Source: Chloroflexota bacterium | Lineage (GTDB): Bacteria > Chloroflexota > Ktedonobacteria > Ktedonobacterales > JADMIN01 | NCBI GenBank assembly: GCA_021323855.1 | Contig: JAJPKE010000013.1 | Location: 92,396-156,395, forward strand | Length of the DNA stretch: 64,000 nt | Reading direction: 5' to 3' | Part shown: positions 25,852-33,097 of the stretch, in pieces | Layout: each line of letters opens with the position of its first letter | Numbering within the stretch: the stretch's first letter is position 1 | The notes under the pieces: model-generated | What the model was told of the DNA's origin: nothing | Database searches by the model: none | The model's input: the letters and a program-made list of their open reading frames with translations, nothing else | Position numbers and translations under genes: made by a program

Positions 25852-27264
25852 TTATTCCAGGTTGCGCGCCTGCACGACCTCGAAGCCGCTGGGGTCGGTT
25901 TCCCAGACGCCTTTCTGGTTGCCACGCAGATCGTTATCCTCGAAGGTGCCGCCACCGCCCGCCTCGATCTGAATCGCAAAGCGGAAGTTGTCGGTAATAC
26001 GGGTGCGCCGCATCGTGATCTTGCCACCAGCTTTCAGATAGATTGCCGCGCCGGAGGTTCTGCAACAGGCGGAGATCGTACTCTCCTCAACCAGCGCGGT
26101 CGCGCTTGCACCTTCCACAACCAAGCCCTGCATGGGGCAGTCGTGAATGCGTGTGCCACGCAAAATAACACTGGCCTTTTTACAGACCACTCCCGCTCCA
26201 TTTGAGGTAGTGAGATCGCATTGGGAAACTTCCAGTTCGCCCGCCTCAATGGAAATGGCGCCCGGCCCAACGAATTTCTGTTGCCTTACCGTCAAATTGG
26301 TGACTTTCGCGTGTTGCCCGGTCGAGACGATGATGCCGCCGCGAAACAAGGCGCCGCCTGCCGCTTCGAGAACGATATCTTCGCGTCGCCCATAGCCAAT
26401 CAGTTCGACCGATTTCTTGATATCTACATGCTCTTGATACTTGCCAGGGAGGATGAGTACCTGGTCTCCCGGCTGCGCCAGCGAAAGCGCCTCTTTGATG
26501 GTACGGCGACCCATCTTACCGCTTGGGTCTACATACCAGACGGTTGCCCCAGCGCCGGGAGGTGGAATGACTGGCGCGTTGCTCGCGGGTACACTATATG
26601 TGGCGGGCGCTGTTTGAGGTGGTTGTCCCCATTGTGGCTGCGACGCTGGTTGCGCTGGATACCCAGCGGGCTGTCCCCATTGCGGTTGTTGTGGCTGTTG
26701 GGTTGGTTGGGTTGACGGCGGCCACGGCGTTTGCTGGGTTGGTTGCGCTGGTGGCGTCCCCCATTGACCTGGCTGGGACTGCGCTGCCGGTTGCCCCCAT
26801 TGAGGTTGCTGCGTAGGTTGAGGGGGGTGAGCGGGTTGAGATGACGGGGCGCCTGACAATCCCATTGCGCGGATCAGTCCGGCGAGGGCAGCAGGATAGT
26901 CACTGGTGGCGTCGTAGCGATGGAGCGAATCCCACAACACAGGAATATCATCTTCACTGCACGGCTGCGCCATGACCGGAATCACGCCGCGCATACGCCC
27001 TTTGCGGACCTGTGTGAGCGCCGCATTGATCTCATCTTTCACCCAGACCGATTGCAGTGAATGTGGCGTCATCACAAACACCACCCATTGACGCCCCGCC
27101 AGCCCTTCGTTGATCTTCTCCAAGAAATTATCAGAGGTGATGTTGTCGTCATCCACCCAGACATCGGCCCCCGCCGCACGCAAATCAGTTTTCAGCCGCT
27201 CGGTAAAGGCATTTTCTTCCGGACTGTGATGATGGCTGATGAATACACCCACTTGTTCTGCCAT
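25852..27264 (-). CDS. TIR domain - Pro/Gln linker - beta-helix protein
   Basis: About 470 aa from the ATG at 27264 (GGGGAG upstream; longer in-frame starts run into 8-base repeats). Residues 1-136 are a TIR domain: QVGVFISHHHSPEENAFTER, GADVWVDDDNITSDNF, WVVFVMTPHSL and SVWVKDEINAAL, where Glu78 is at the place of the catalytic NADase glutamate. Residues 137-240 are a Pro/Gln/Trp-rich linker with repeated PQWGQP. Residues 241-460 are a right-handed parallel beta-helix (NosD/pectate-lyase-like repeats, beginning WYVDPSGK..RTIKEALSLA, PGKYQEHVDI). No membrane segment. Inferred role: the beta-helix senses or scaffolds, and TIR signalling or NAD+ depletion is the effector. It is first in a unit with the RT gene. 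Confidence 0.83.
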   Translation of the reverse strand: MAEQVGVFISHHHSPEENAFTERLKTDLRAAGADVWVDDDNITSDNFLEKINEGLAGRQWVVFVMTPHSLQSVWVKDEINAALTQVRKGRMRGVIPVMAQPCSEDDIPVLWDSLHRYDATSDYPAALAGLIRAMGLSGAPSSQPAHPPQPTQQPQWGQPAAQSQPGQWGTPPAQPTQQTPWPPSTQPTQQPQQPQWGQPAGYPAQPASQPQWGQPPQTAPATYSVPASNAPVIPPPGAGATVWYVDPSGKMGRRTIKEALSLAQPGDQVLILPGKYQEHVDIKKSVELIGYGRREDIVLEAAGGALFRGGIIVSTGQHAKVTNLTVRQQKFVGPGAISIEAGELEVSQCDLTTSNGAGVVCKKASVILRGTRIHDCPMQGLVVEGASATALVEESTISACCRTSGAAIYLKAGGKITMRRTRITDNFRFAIQIEAGGGGTFEDNDLRGNQKGVWETDPSGFEVVQARNLE

Positions 27265-27297
27265 TGCTCCGCTCCCCTTGAATCCCTTTGCGATACT

Positions 27298-27340
27298 GAG
27301 ACTTCGAGACTTTGAGACTTCGAGACACCGAGACTTCGAG
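27298..27340. repeat. Tandem 8-base repeats upstream of the TIR gene
   Basis: Five units of GAGACTTC (27298-27337; two variants, GAGACTTT and GAGACACC), then a partial unit. They lie 34 bases before the TIR start, between a minus-strand TATACT (27341-27346) and the ribosome-binding site. Confidence 0.8.
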
Positions 27341-27346
27341 AGTATA
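27341..27346 (-). promoter_or_regulatory. Candidate -10 of the TIR-RT unit
   Basis: TATACT on the minus strand, 77 bases before the TIR start; the -35 region (TTACCC at 18 bases) is weak. If used, transcription starts inside the 8-base repeat tract. Confidence 0.35.
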
Positions 27347-27567
27347 ACTATCCGGACATGGGAGGGGTAAAAGGAGTTGTTCACTTATTTTTGAGATTGA
27401 AAACGGACCTCACGGCCCAATTTCGCTCTGGAAAATTCGCTACAACAAAATGAGCGCCTACCGTCCGGTGATAAATCAGTGCGCCAGTGATTGATAGCAG
27501 TCTACAATAGCGTGTGTTCAAACGCAAATCTGTCTATTCGTTCACCAATTCGATTGGAAAACGCAAG

Positions 27568-27599
27568 AAGCCGGCACGCGATTAGGTGCGTACCGGCTT
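27568..27599 (-). terminator. Terminator of greA
   Basis: AAGCCGGCACGC pairs with GCGTACCGGCTT (one mismatch) across an 8-base loop; reading on the minus strand the stem is followed by CTTGCGTTTTCC. It begins 15 bases after the greA stop. Confidence 0.6.
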
Positions 27600-27613
27600 G
27601 CTAGAAAAAGATT

Positions 27614-28135
27614 TTACCGGATTTTGACGATAGTGTAGGTGACGGGGCCGCCGGGTGTGACAACCTCGACCTTATCGCCTTCGCTGTGGCCCATCAGCGC
27701 GCGACCCACCGGTGACTGATCGGAAAGCTTGTTGTTGGCGCTGTTGGCCTCCACCGTGCTGACCAGCGTGAAAGATTTCGGTCCGCGCGGTGTCTCTACC
27801 TCTACCGTGTTGCCCAGGCGCACTGTGCGCTGACCATCCACCACCTCTGGCGTATCCAGGATGATTGCGTTATCAACGATGCGCTGAAGCTCCTGTATCT
27901 CACCTTCGACCAGCGCCTGAAGGTTCTTGGCATCCTCATAGGCGCTGCTCTCGCTGATATCACCGGCTTCCTTCGCTTCGTGAATATAGTCAGCAACTTG
28001 CTGGCGGCGCTCCGTCACCAGATATTGCAAGCGCGCTTTCTTCTCTTCATAGCCTTCGCGTGTCAGCGGGATTTTCTCTTTTTCACCCATACGTACACTG
28101 CCAGACCCATTGGACCCATTGACCGAATTTGCCAT
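27614..28135 (-). CDS. greA: Transcription elongation factor GreA
   Basis: Stimulates transcript cleavage by backtracked RNA polymerase. About 173 aa from the ATG at 28135, which has GAGGAG 7 bases upstream; upstream in-frame ATGs lack one. The N-terminal coiled coil carries IPLTREGYEEKKARLQYL and DISESSAYEDAKNLQALVEG with the acidic tip pair, and the C-terminal FKBP-like domain ends SPVGRALMGHSEGDKVEVVTPGG. The first 15 residues (Asn/Ser/Gly-rich) extend the usual length. A possible promoter at 28433-28462 would leave a long leader of about 290 bases. Confidence 0.95.
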   Translation of the reverse strand: MANSVNGSNGSGSVRMGEKEKIPLTREGYEEKKARLQYLVTERRQQVADYIHEAKEAGDISESSAYEDAKNLQALVEGEIQELQRIVDNAIILDTPEVVDGQRTVRLGNTVEVETPRGPKSFTLVSTVEANSANNKLSDQSPVGRALMGHSEGDKVEVVTPGGPVTYTIVKIR

Positions 28136-28538
28136 CTTCGGACTCCTCATTTCTATTGCTCCGGCTGGGGCCAGCCGCCACCAGTCGTCCCGGCGACGGC
28201 GTTCCTCGCCGTAGACGCCGGAATCATTCGCCATATGCAGGGCGCCTCTCCAACAACGAGCATATTGAGTACGGCGCCTGTTCCCCACTCTATACGTTCA
28301 TACAGTACGTGCGCACATGCACTCGTACACTTGTGCGCAAACGCCCGCTCTCGCAGCAGGGAGCGGGCAGAAATAAAACAGCGCGCCCGGAAGAAGGCTC
28401 GCTGTGGACGTATCCCGTCAATTTGCCAAGAGATTGTACGCGCCGCTCCCCCTGAATGTCAAGGGCAATCGCAGCACTATTTTTCCCTGGCAGACAGGAA
28501 TGTCTGCCCTACCATAGAAATGATAGCAGCCATACACA
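28136..28538. other. Leader and promoter region of greA
   Basis: About 400 bases without a gene. Contains a hairpin GCCCGCTC/GAGCGGGC (28343-28368), a candidate greA promoter (28433-28462) and a perfect 8-base-pair hairpin GGCAGACA/TGTCTGCC (28489-28508) about 30 bases past the galK stop. Confidence 0.5.
28433..28462 (-). promoter_or_regulatory. Candidate greA promoter
   Basis: Minus strand TTGACA, 18 bases, TACAAT. Transcription would begin near 28426. Confidence 0.5.
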
Positions 28539-29798
28539 TCAGGCGACGGTGACGGCTCCGGGGCCGCCGGAGATGCGGCACAGGTGGAGGCGCCCGATGC
28601 ACTGCGTGCGGCGCGGATACTCGTCCATCAGCGCGCGGCGAATATCGTTGACTGCCGATTGCTCCGCAAGGATCAGCACGCTGCCGCCGAAGCCGCCGCC
28701 GATCATGCGCGCGCCGTAGACGCCGTGGACGTTACGCACGATCTCGACCACGGCATCGAGTTCCGGGCAACTGACGCAATAATCGTCTCGCAGGCTGGCA
28801 TGCGAGGCATAGAGTAGGTCGCCCAGCGCCTGCGCATCGGCAGCGCGCAACGCAGCAACCGCCTGATGCACGCGCGCATTCTCGCTGACGACGTGCCGCG
28901 CCCGCCGCCGCAGCGTCTCTGGCAATTCCTGGCCGTAGCGCGCCAGGTCCTCGGCAGTGATGTCGCGGAGTTGCGTGATCTCGCGCGTGGCATCCTCAGC
29001 GATGATAGCCTTACGCAAGAGCGATGTGGCCCGACGGCACTCGCTCACCCGCTCATTGTAGCCGGAGCTGGCGAGCGTATGGGGCACGCCGGTCTCAAAG
29101 ACGGCCAGCGCATAGCCGGAGAGCAGGATGGGGATATGCGTGTAGCTGAGCGAGCGGCAATCCAGCAGCAGCGCATGATGGAAGCGCGCCAGGCACGAAG
29201 CCGCCTGATCGAGAATACCGACTTTCACGCCGACGCCCTTGCGTTCGGCGCGCTGGCAGAGCTGCGCCATATCCAGCGGGTCGAGCGCGGGGCCACCGAG
29301 CGCCGCAACAAAGGTGGCCGTGGCGACTTCCAGTGCGGCGGAGGAACTGAGGCCGCCGCCCACCGGCACATCGCCATTGATGATGGCGTCGAAGACTGGC
29401 ACCGCTGGCGCGCCGGGGAGCGCGGCCATCTCTGCCAGCACGCCGCGTACATAGCGCGCGAAGAACGGCAGCGTTGGCGCGGGAGCCGAACTGAGCAGCG
29501 CCAGCCGGTCCGCTGGAAAACTCGCCATCTGGCGGTGATGCCGGGATGTGACATGCACCTGCCAGTCTTCGATGCGCCTGCCTGCCAGCGCCACGACGCG
29601 ATTGATCGCCACCGGCAGGACGAAGCCGCCGGTATAGTCGGTATGCTCGCCAATCAGATTGATGCGCCCTGGCGCCCAGGCCACAGTGATTGGCTGCCCC
29701 GCGCCCGCCCAACCCAGCCGCATACGGTAGGTTTCCAGCGCGGTGCGGGCGGGCGCTGGTAAGGGCTGCGACGAGGTTCCTGCGTAGGGTCGGTTCAT
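28539..29798 (-). CDS. galK: Galactokinase
   Basis: GHMP kinase phosphorylating galactose at C1 (Leloir pathway). About 419 aa. Signatures: APGRINLIGEHTDYTGGFVL (galactokinase signature), the ATP-binding GHMP loop PVGGGLSSSAALEVATATF, and C-terminal ARMIGGGFGGSVLILAE. The ATG overlaps the galT stop by 4 bases (ATGA), so the two are translationally coupled. Confidence 0.95.
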   Translation of the reverse strand: MNRPYAGTSSQPLPAPARTALETYRMRLGWAGAGQPITVAWAPGRINLIGEHTDYTGGFVLPVAINRVVALAGRRIEDWQVHVTSRHHRQMASFPADRLALLSSAPAPTLPFFARYVRGVLAEMAALPGAPAVPVFDAIINGDVPVGGGLSSSAALEVATATFVAALGGPALDPLDMAQLCQRAERKGVGVKVGILDQAASCLARFHHALLLDCRSLSYTHIPILLSGYALAVFETGVPHTLASSGYNERVSECRRATSLLRKAIIAEDATREITQLRDITAEDLARYGQELPETLRRRARHVVSENARVHQAVAALRAADAQALGDLLYASHASLRDDYCVSCPELDAVVEIVRNVHGVYGARMIGGGFGGSVLILAEQSAVNDIRRALMDEYPRRTQCIGRLHLCRISGGPGAVTVA

Positions 29799-30820
29799 TG
29801 GTCGTCCTCCGGTGTCGCTTGTGTTTCCTGAGTTTGCAATCGTTCCGAAGAGTCCAGGGAATCCAGAGAGTCCAGAGAGTCCAACGGTTCCAGTGCCAGC
29901 AGTTTGCGTAACTCCGCCGCTTTGGTCTCCGGCAGCGCGTCGTTGAGCCAGAATCCAAAAGCCGATTCACTGCTGGCGACGAATTTGAGTTTACCAGGAG
30001 CGCGGCCAACCGGCAAGAGTTCAATATGGAAGTGAAAGCGATCATCGTCGAGCTGATGCAGCGCCAGCATATAGGGCATCGGCGCCTGGAATGCGCGATA
30101 GTAGGCGCGCACCAGGCGCAGGAGATGCCCGGCCAGTTCGGTGGCTGCCGCGCCATCGCCAGGAAAGCCGGTGACGTTGGGGAAATGCTGGCGCGCGGTC
30201 AGCCGCACCTGATACGGATAGCGCGCATAGGTTGGCACGAAGCCCAGCCAGTGGTCGCTGGCGAGGACGACGCGCGGGCCATCGGTTTCCTCGCGCAGTT
30301 CCGCGCAGAATGGGCAGCCGTGCCCTTCGCTCTGCGAACGCTCGACAGCGGCCAGTTCGCGGGCGACCATATCGGGGAGGACGGCGAGCGCGTACGTCTG
30401 GCCGTGGGGATGGCGCTGCGTCTGGCCGATGGCCTCGCCGCTGGTTTCCCAGGTCAGCACGCAGGCGTAACGCTCCGCCAGTTGCGTGTAGACCTGCTGC
30501 CAGAGGCCGATGATGCGCACCACCTCCGGCACGGTGAGATCGGCAAAGTTGCGGTCGTGGTCGGCGCTATAGATGAGGATGTAGCACTCGCCCTGCGGCG
30601 GGCGCAGCGCGGGGAAGTCATTGGGGCGAATCCACGCCTGGGTTCCCGCCGGCACGCGCCCGCTCGTGAGATCAGCGCAGAAAGGGCACTCATTAGTCAG
30701 TTCGCGCCGCTGCATGCGGGCCGCCGTCTGCGCGACGTATTCACCGAGGAAAGGGTTCCAGACGAGGCGTGGCTCGCCGGTGGGAATGAGCGGCGTCGTC
30801 TCGTCTGGTGGTTCTGGCAT
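29795..30820 (-). CDS. galT: Galactose-1-phosphate uridylyltransferase
   Basis: HIT-superfamily enzyme exchanging UMP between UDP-glucose and galactose-1-phosphate. About 341 aa. The active-site motif is RHPHGQTYALAVLP, preceded by LTWETSGEAIGQTQ. Zinc-type Cys pairs are seen in ECPFCADL and GCPFCAEL. The second half of the fold has FHFHIELLP. The C-terminus bears a low-complexity LDS tripeptide repeat (four units in a row) encoded by 9-base repeats near 29850-29885. AGGGAG lies upstream of the ATG. It sits between lysS (23 bases) and galK (overlap). No galE is in the window. Confidence 0.95.
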   Translation of the reverse strand: MPEPPDETTPLIPTGEPRLVWNPFLGEYVAQTAARMQRRELTNECPFCADLTSGRVPAGTQAWIRPNDFPALRPPQGECYILIYSADHDRNFADLTVPEVVRIIGLWQQVYTQLAERYACVLTWETSGEAIGQTQRHPHGQTYALAVLPDMVARELAAVERSQSEGHGCPFCAELREETDGPRVVLASDHWLGFVPTYARYPYQVRLTARQHFPNVTGFPGDGAAATELAGHLLRLVRAYYRAFQAPMPYMLALHQLDDDRFHFHIELLPVGRAPGKLKFVASSESAFGFWLNDALPETKAAELRKLLALEPLDSLDSLDSLDSSERLQTQETQATPEDDQ

Positions 30821-30843
30821 GCTGATACTCCCTATCCTTATCC

Positions 30844-32325
30844 TTACCCTTGCTTCTGCTCGCGCAGTGTTGGGAAGAGAATTACCTCGCGGATGGTCTC
30901 CTGATTGGTGAGCAGCATGGTAAGGCGGTCTATGCCGCCGCCCCAGCCGCCGGTAGGTGGCATGCCGTATTCCAGCGCCTCGATGTAATCTTCGTCCAGC
31001 ACCTGCGCCTCTTCGTCGCCCGCCGCGCGCTGGCTCGCCTGATCCTCGAAACGCGCCCGCTGTTCCAATGGATCGTTGAGTTCGGTGAAGGCGTTGCCAA
31101 GCTCCAATCCCCCGGCGAATGCCTGGAACCGCTCCGCGAGGCGCTCCGCGCCGGGGCGCGGCTTGGCCAGCGGCGAGATGTCGCGCGGATAATCATAGAG
31201 AAAGAGCGGTTCCTTGATCTTGGCGCTCTCACCCTTGATGATGCTGTCCTTGAGGTCATCTATCAGGCGACCACGGCCCAGCTTCGGATCCACGGTGTAG
31301 CCATGTTCGCGCATTACCGCCGCTAGCGCCTCGCGCTCAGGATATTCTTCGTAGTCAATGCCGGTATGGTCAGCAATCGCTTCGCGTAGTGTCAGCCGCT
31401 TCCACGGCGGCGTCATGTCAATGCGCGTGCCAAGATACTCAAAGACCATGCTGCCCGTCACCTGCTCGGCAATGTATGAGTACATGTTTTCGACCAGACG
31501 CATCATGTCGTTATAATCGGCGTATGCCTGGTAGCACTCCATCTGCGTGAACTCCGGATTGTGGCTGCGGTCCACGCCTTCATTGCGGAAGCAGCGCGCG
31601 ATTTCATAGACGCGCTCCATGCCACCGACGATCAGCCGCTTCAGGTAGAGTTCCGGCGCGATGCGCAGGTAGAGGTCGCGGTCGAGCGTGTTGTGATGGG
31701 TGATGAAGGGCCGCGCGGTGGCGCCGCCGTAGAGCGGCTGCAAAATCGGCGTCTCCACCTCGATGAAACCGCGCTCGCTCAGAAATGCGCGCATGGCAGC
31801 GAGCAGCCGCGACCGCGCCAGGAAAATGGGCAGCTCGGTGTCGCGGTTGGCAATCAGATCGAGGTAGCGCTTGCGATAGCGTACTTCGGGATCGAAGAGC
31901 TTGAGATGACCACCCGCGCCCTTCGCTGGCAGCGGACGCAGCGCCTTCGCCAGCAGTGTGTAGTGGTTCACGCGCAGCGTCTTTTCGCCTGTCTTGGTGG
32001 TGAAGAGCGTGCCGGTGGCCTCGATGAAATCGCCGGCGTCGAGCAGCTTGAGGCTCTTGAACGCCTCGTCACCAATGACATCGCGCTTGAAATAAAACTG
32101 AACCTGCCCGGTGCCGTCCTCGACATGGACGAACACCGACTTGCCCATCTCGCGCGGGAATTCCATCCGGCCCGCCAGCGTGATCTCCTGATCCTGTAGC
32201 TCATCAAACTCTGCCAGCGTCTCGGCAGCGGTGTGTGTACGGGCGCTGGTGGTGGGGTAGGGGTTGATGCCCTCCTCACGAATGGCGGCCAGCTTTTCCA
32301 GCCTGGCCTCGCGTTCATCTGACAT
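30844..32325 (-). CDS. lysS: Lysyl-tRNA synthetase, class II
   Basis: About 493 aa. N-terminal OB-fold anticodon-binding domain (EITLAGRMEFPREMGKSVFV, HVEDGTGQVQFYFK); class II core with motif 2 (YEIARCFRNEGVDRSHNPEF) and motif 3 (GGWGGGIDRLTMLLTNQETI). AGGAG precedes the ATG at 32325. galT follows 23 bases downstream on the same strand, giving an unusual lysS-galT-galK arrangement. Confidence 0.96.
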   Translation of the reverse strand: MSDEREARLEKLAAIREEGINPYPTTSARTHTAAETLAEFDELQDQEITLAGRMEFPREMGKSVFVHVEDGTGQVQFYFKRDVIGDEAFKSLKLLDAGDFIEATGTLFTTKTGEKTLRVNHYTLLAKALRPLPAKGAGGHLKLFDPEVRYRKRYLDLIANRDTELPIFLARSRLLAAMRAFLSERGFIEVETPILQPLYGGATARPFITHHNTLDRDLYLRIAPELYLKRLIVGGMERVYEIARCFRNEGVDRSHNPEFTQMECYQAYADYNDMMRLVENMYSYIAEQVTGSMVFEYLGTRIDMTPPWKRLTLREAIADHTGIDYEEYPEREALAAVMREHGYTVDPKLGRGRLIDDLKDSIIKGESAKIKEPLFLYDYPRDISPLAKPRPGAERLAERFQAFAGGLELGNAFTELNDPLEQRARFEDQASQRAAGDEEAQVLDEDYIEALEYGMPPTGGWGGGIDRLTMLLTNQETIREVILFPTLREQKQG

Positions 32326-32360
32326 ATATCAAAACTCCTGGGTTACGTAGAATTGGAATC

Positions 32361-32396
32361 CTCACCCCCGACCCCTCTCCTTGCGAGGAGAGGGGA
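32361..32396. repeat. C/T-rich inverted repeat, copy 4
   Basis: CCCCTCTCCTTGCGAGGAGAGGGG core preceded by CTCACCCCCGA. It lies between the EF-G-like stop and the lysS start, both on the minus strand. Confidence 0.7.
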
Positions 32397-32428
32397 GTGC
32401 GAGATATGTAGGCTAGATTGTCACATTG

Positions 32429-33091
32429 TTACAGAGCGACGAGCGTTGTACCAGCGTGTTGCAGTGCATCGGTAAAGGCGCGCGCAGCAGCTATCTGAAA
32501 GGACAAGGCGCGCGAGTCCACTGGATGATAGCGGCCACCGGCGAGAACGACCCTGGCACCGGCGACGGGATAGCCGTAGATCGGACTGCTATGCGCGGCT
32601 TGCTCGATGCCCTTGAAGACGGCAGGAATCCACTTGCCGGGAATCGTATCGTACTGCGCCTGATCGAGCGCCTGTTGCGCTGTAATGGGAGCGATCTCAT
32701 TCTCGCAGAGTATCTCGTCACTGCCAGCAAGTGGCTCAATGCGCAGCATTACGATGGCAAAATGACCAGGGCAACCCGTCTGGTGAACATAGCGCGCCTC
32801 GGCGCTGGCGACGCCGGAGACGGTTTCGCGGTAGCCCGCATGCACCGGCCCCACACGCACAGCATCACCTATTTCCGCGCTCAGTTGTTCACGTGCGTAT
32901 GCGCATTGTGTGGCGCTGGCGCAGAAGAGCCGCTCAGTGGGCATCTGGCAGAGATAAGAACCCGTCGCATCTGCAAGCAAACGCTTGAGAGCTTCTTCCA
33001 GGCGCTGCCAGCTTTGCCAGTCGCCGTCTGTGGCGTGCGCAACCGAGAACGTTGCAATCTCCGGCGCAATGCGGAAACGATAGACGCGCAT
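32429..33091 (-). CDS. Stand-alone EF-G domain III-IV-like protein
   Basis: About 220 aa. The central part aligns by eye with EF-G domain III/IV junction: RLEEALKRLLADATGSYL, AYAREQLSAEI, then VHAGYRETVSG (EF-G has P.VaYRETI). Domain IV follows: IPGKWIPAVFKGIEQAAHSS (EF-G: iPgeyIpaV.kGi), PIYGYPVAGARVVLAGGRYH and PVDSRALSFQIAAARAFTDA (EF-G: dvDSselAFk.Aa..AFkea). The GTPase domain, domain II and domain V are all absent; the protein stops where domain V would begin. Its ATG lies 6 bases after the gltX stop, so the two are co-transcribed. Known function: none that I recognise. Possible roles are ribosome binding at the A site or a decayed Tet(M)-like protection factor. Confidence 0.72.
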   Translation of the reverse strand: MRVYRFRIAPEIATFSVAHATDGDWQSWQRLEEALKRLLADATGSYLCQMPTERLFCASATQCAYAREQLSAEIGDAVRVGPVHAGYRETVSGVASAEARYVHQTGCPGHFAIVMLRIEPLAGSDEILCENEIAPITAQQALDQAQYDTIPGKWIPAVFKGIEQAAHSSPIYGYPVAGARVVLAGGRYHPVDSRALSFQIAAARAFTDALQHAGTTLVAL

Positions 33092-33097
33092 ATGGTG

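Noticed and set aside
27298..27340. GAGACTTC repeats as a CRISPR array
   Set aside because: Units are 8 bases, directly adjacent and without spacers.
28866..30904. Long plus-strand frames over galK and galT
   Set aside because: Antisense to genes with clear signatures; no starts with ribosome-binding sites.
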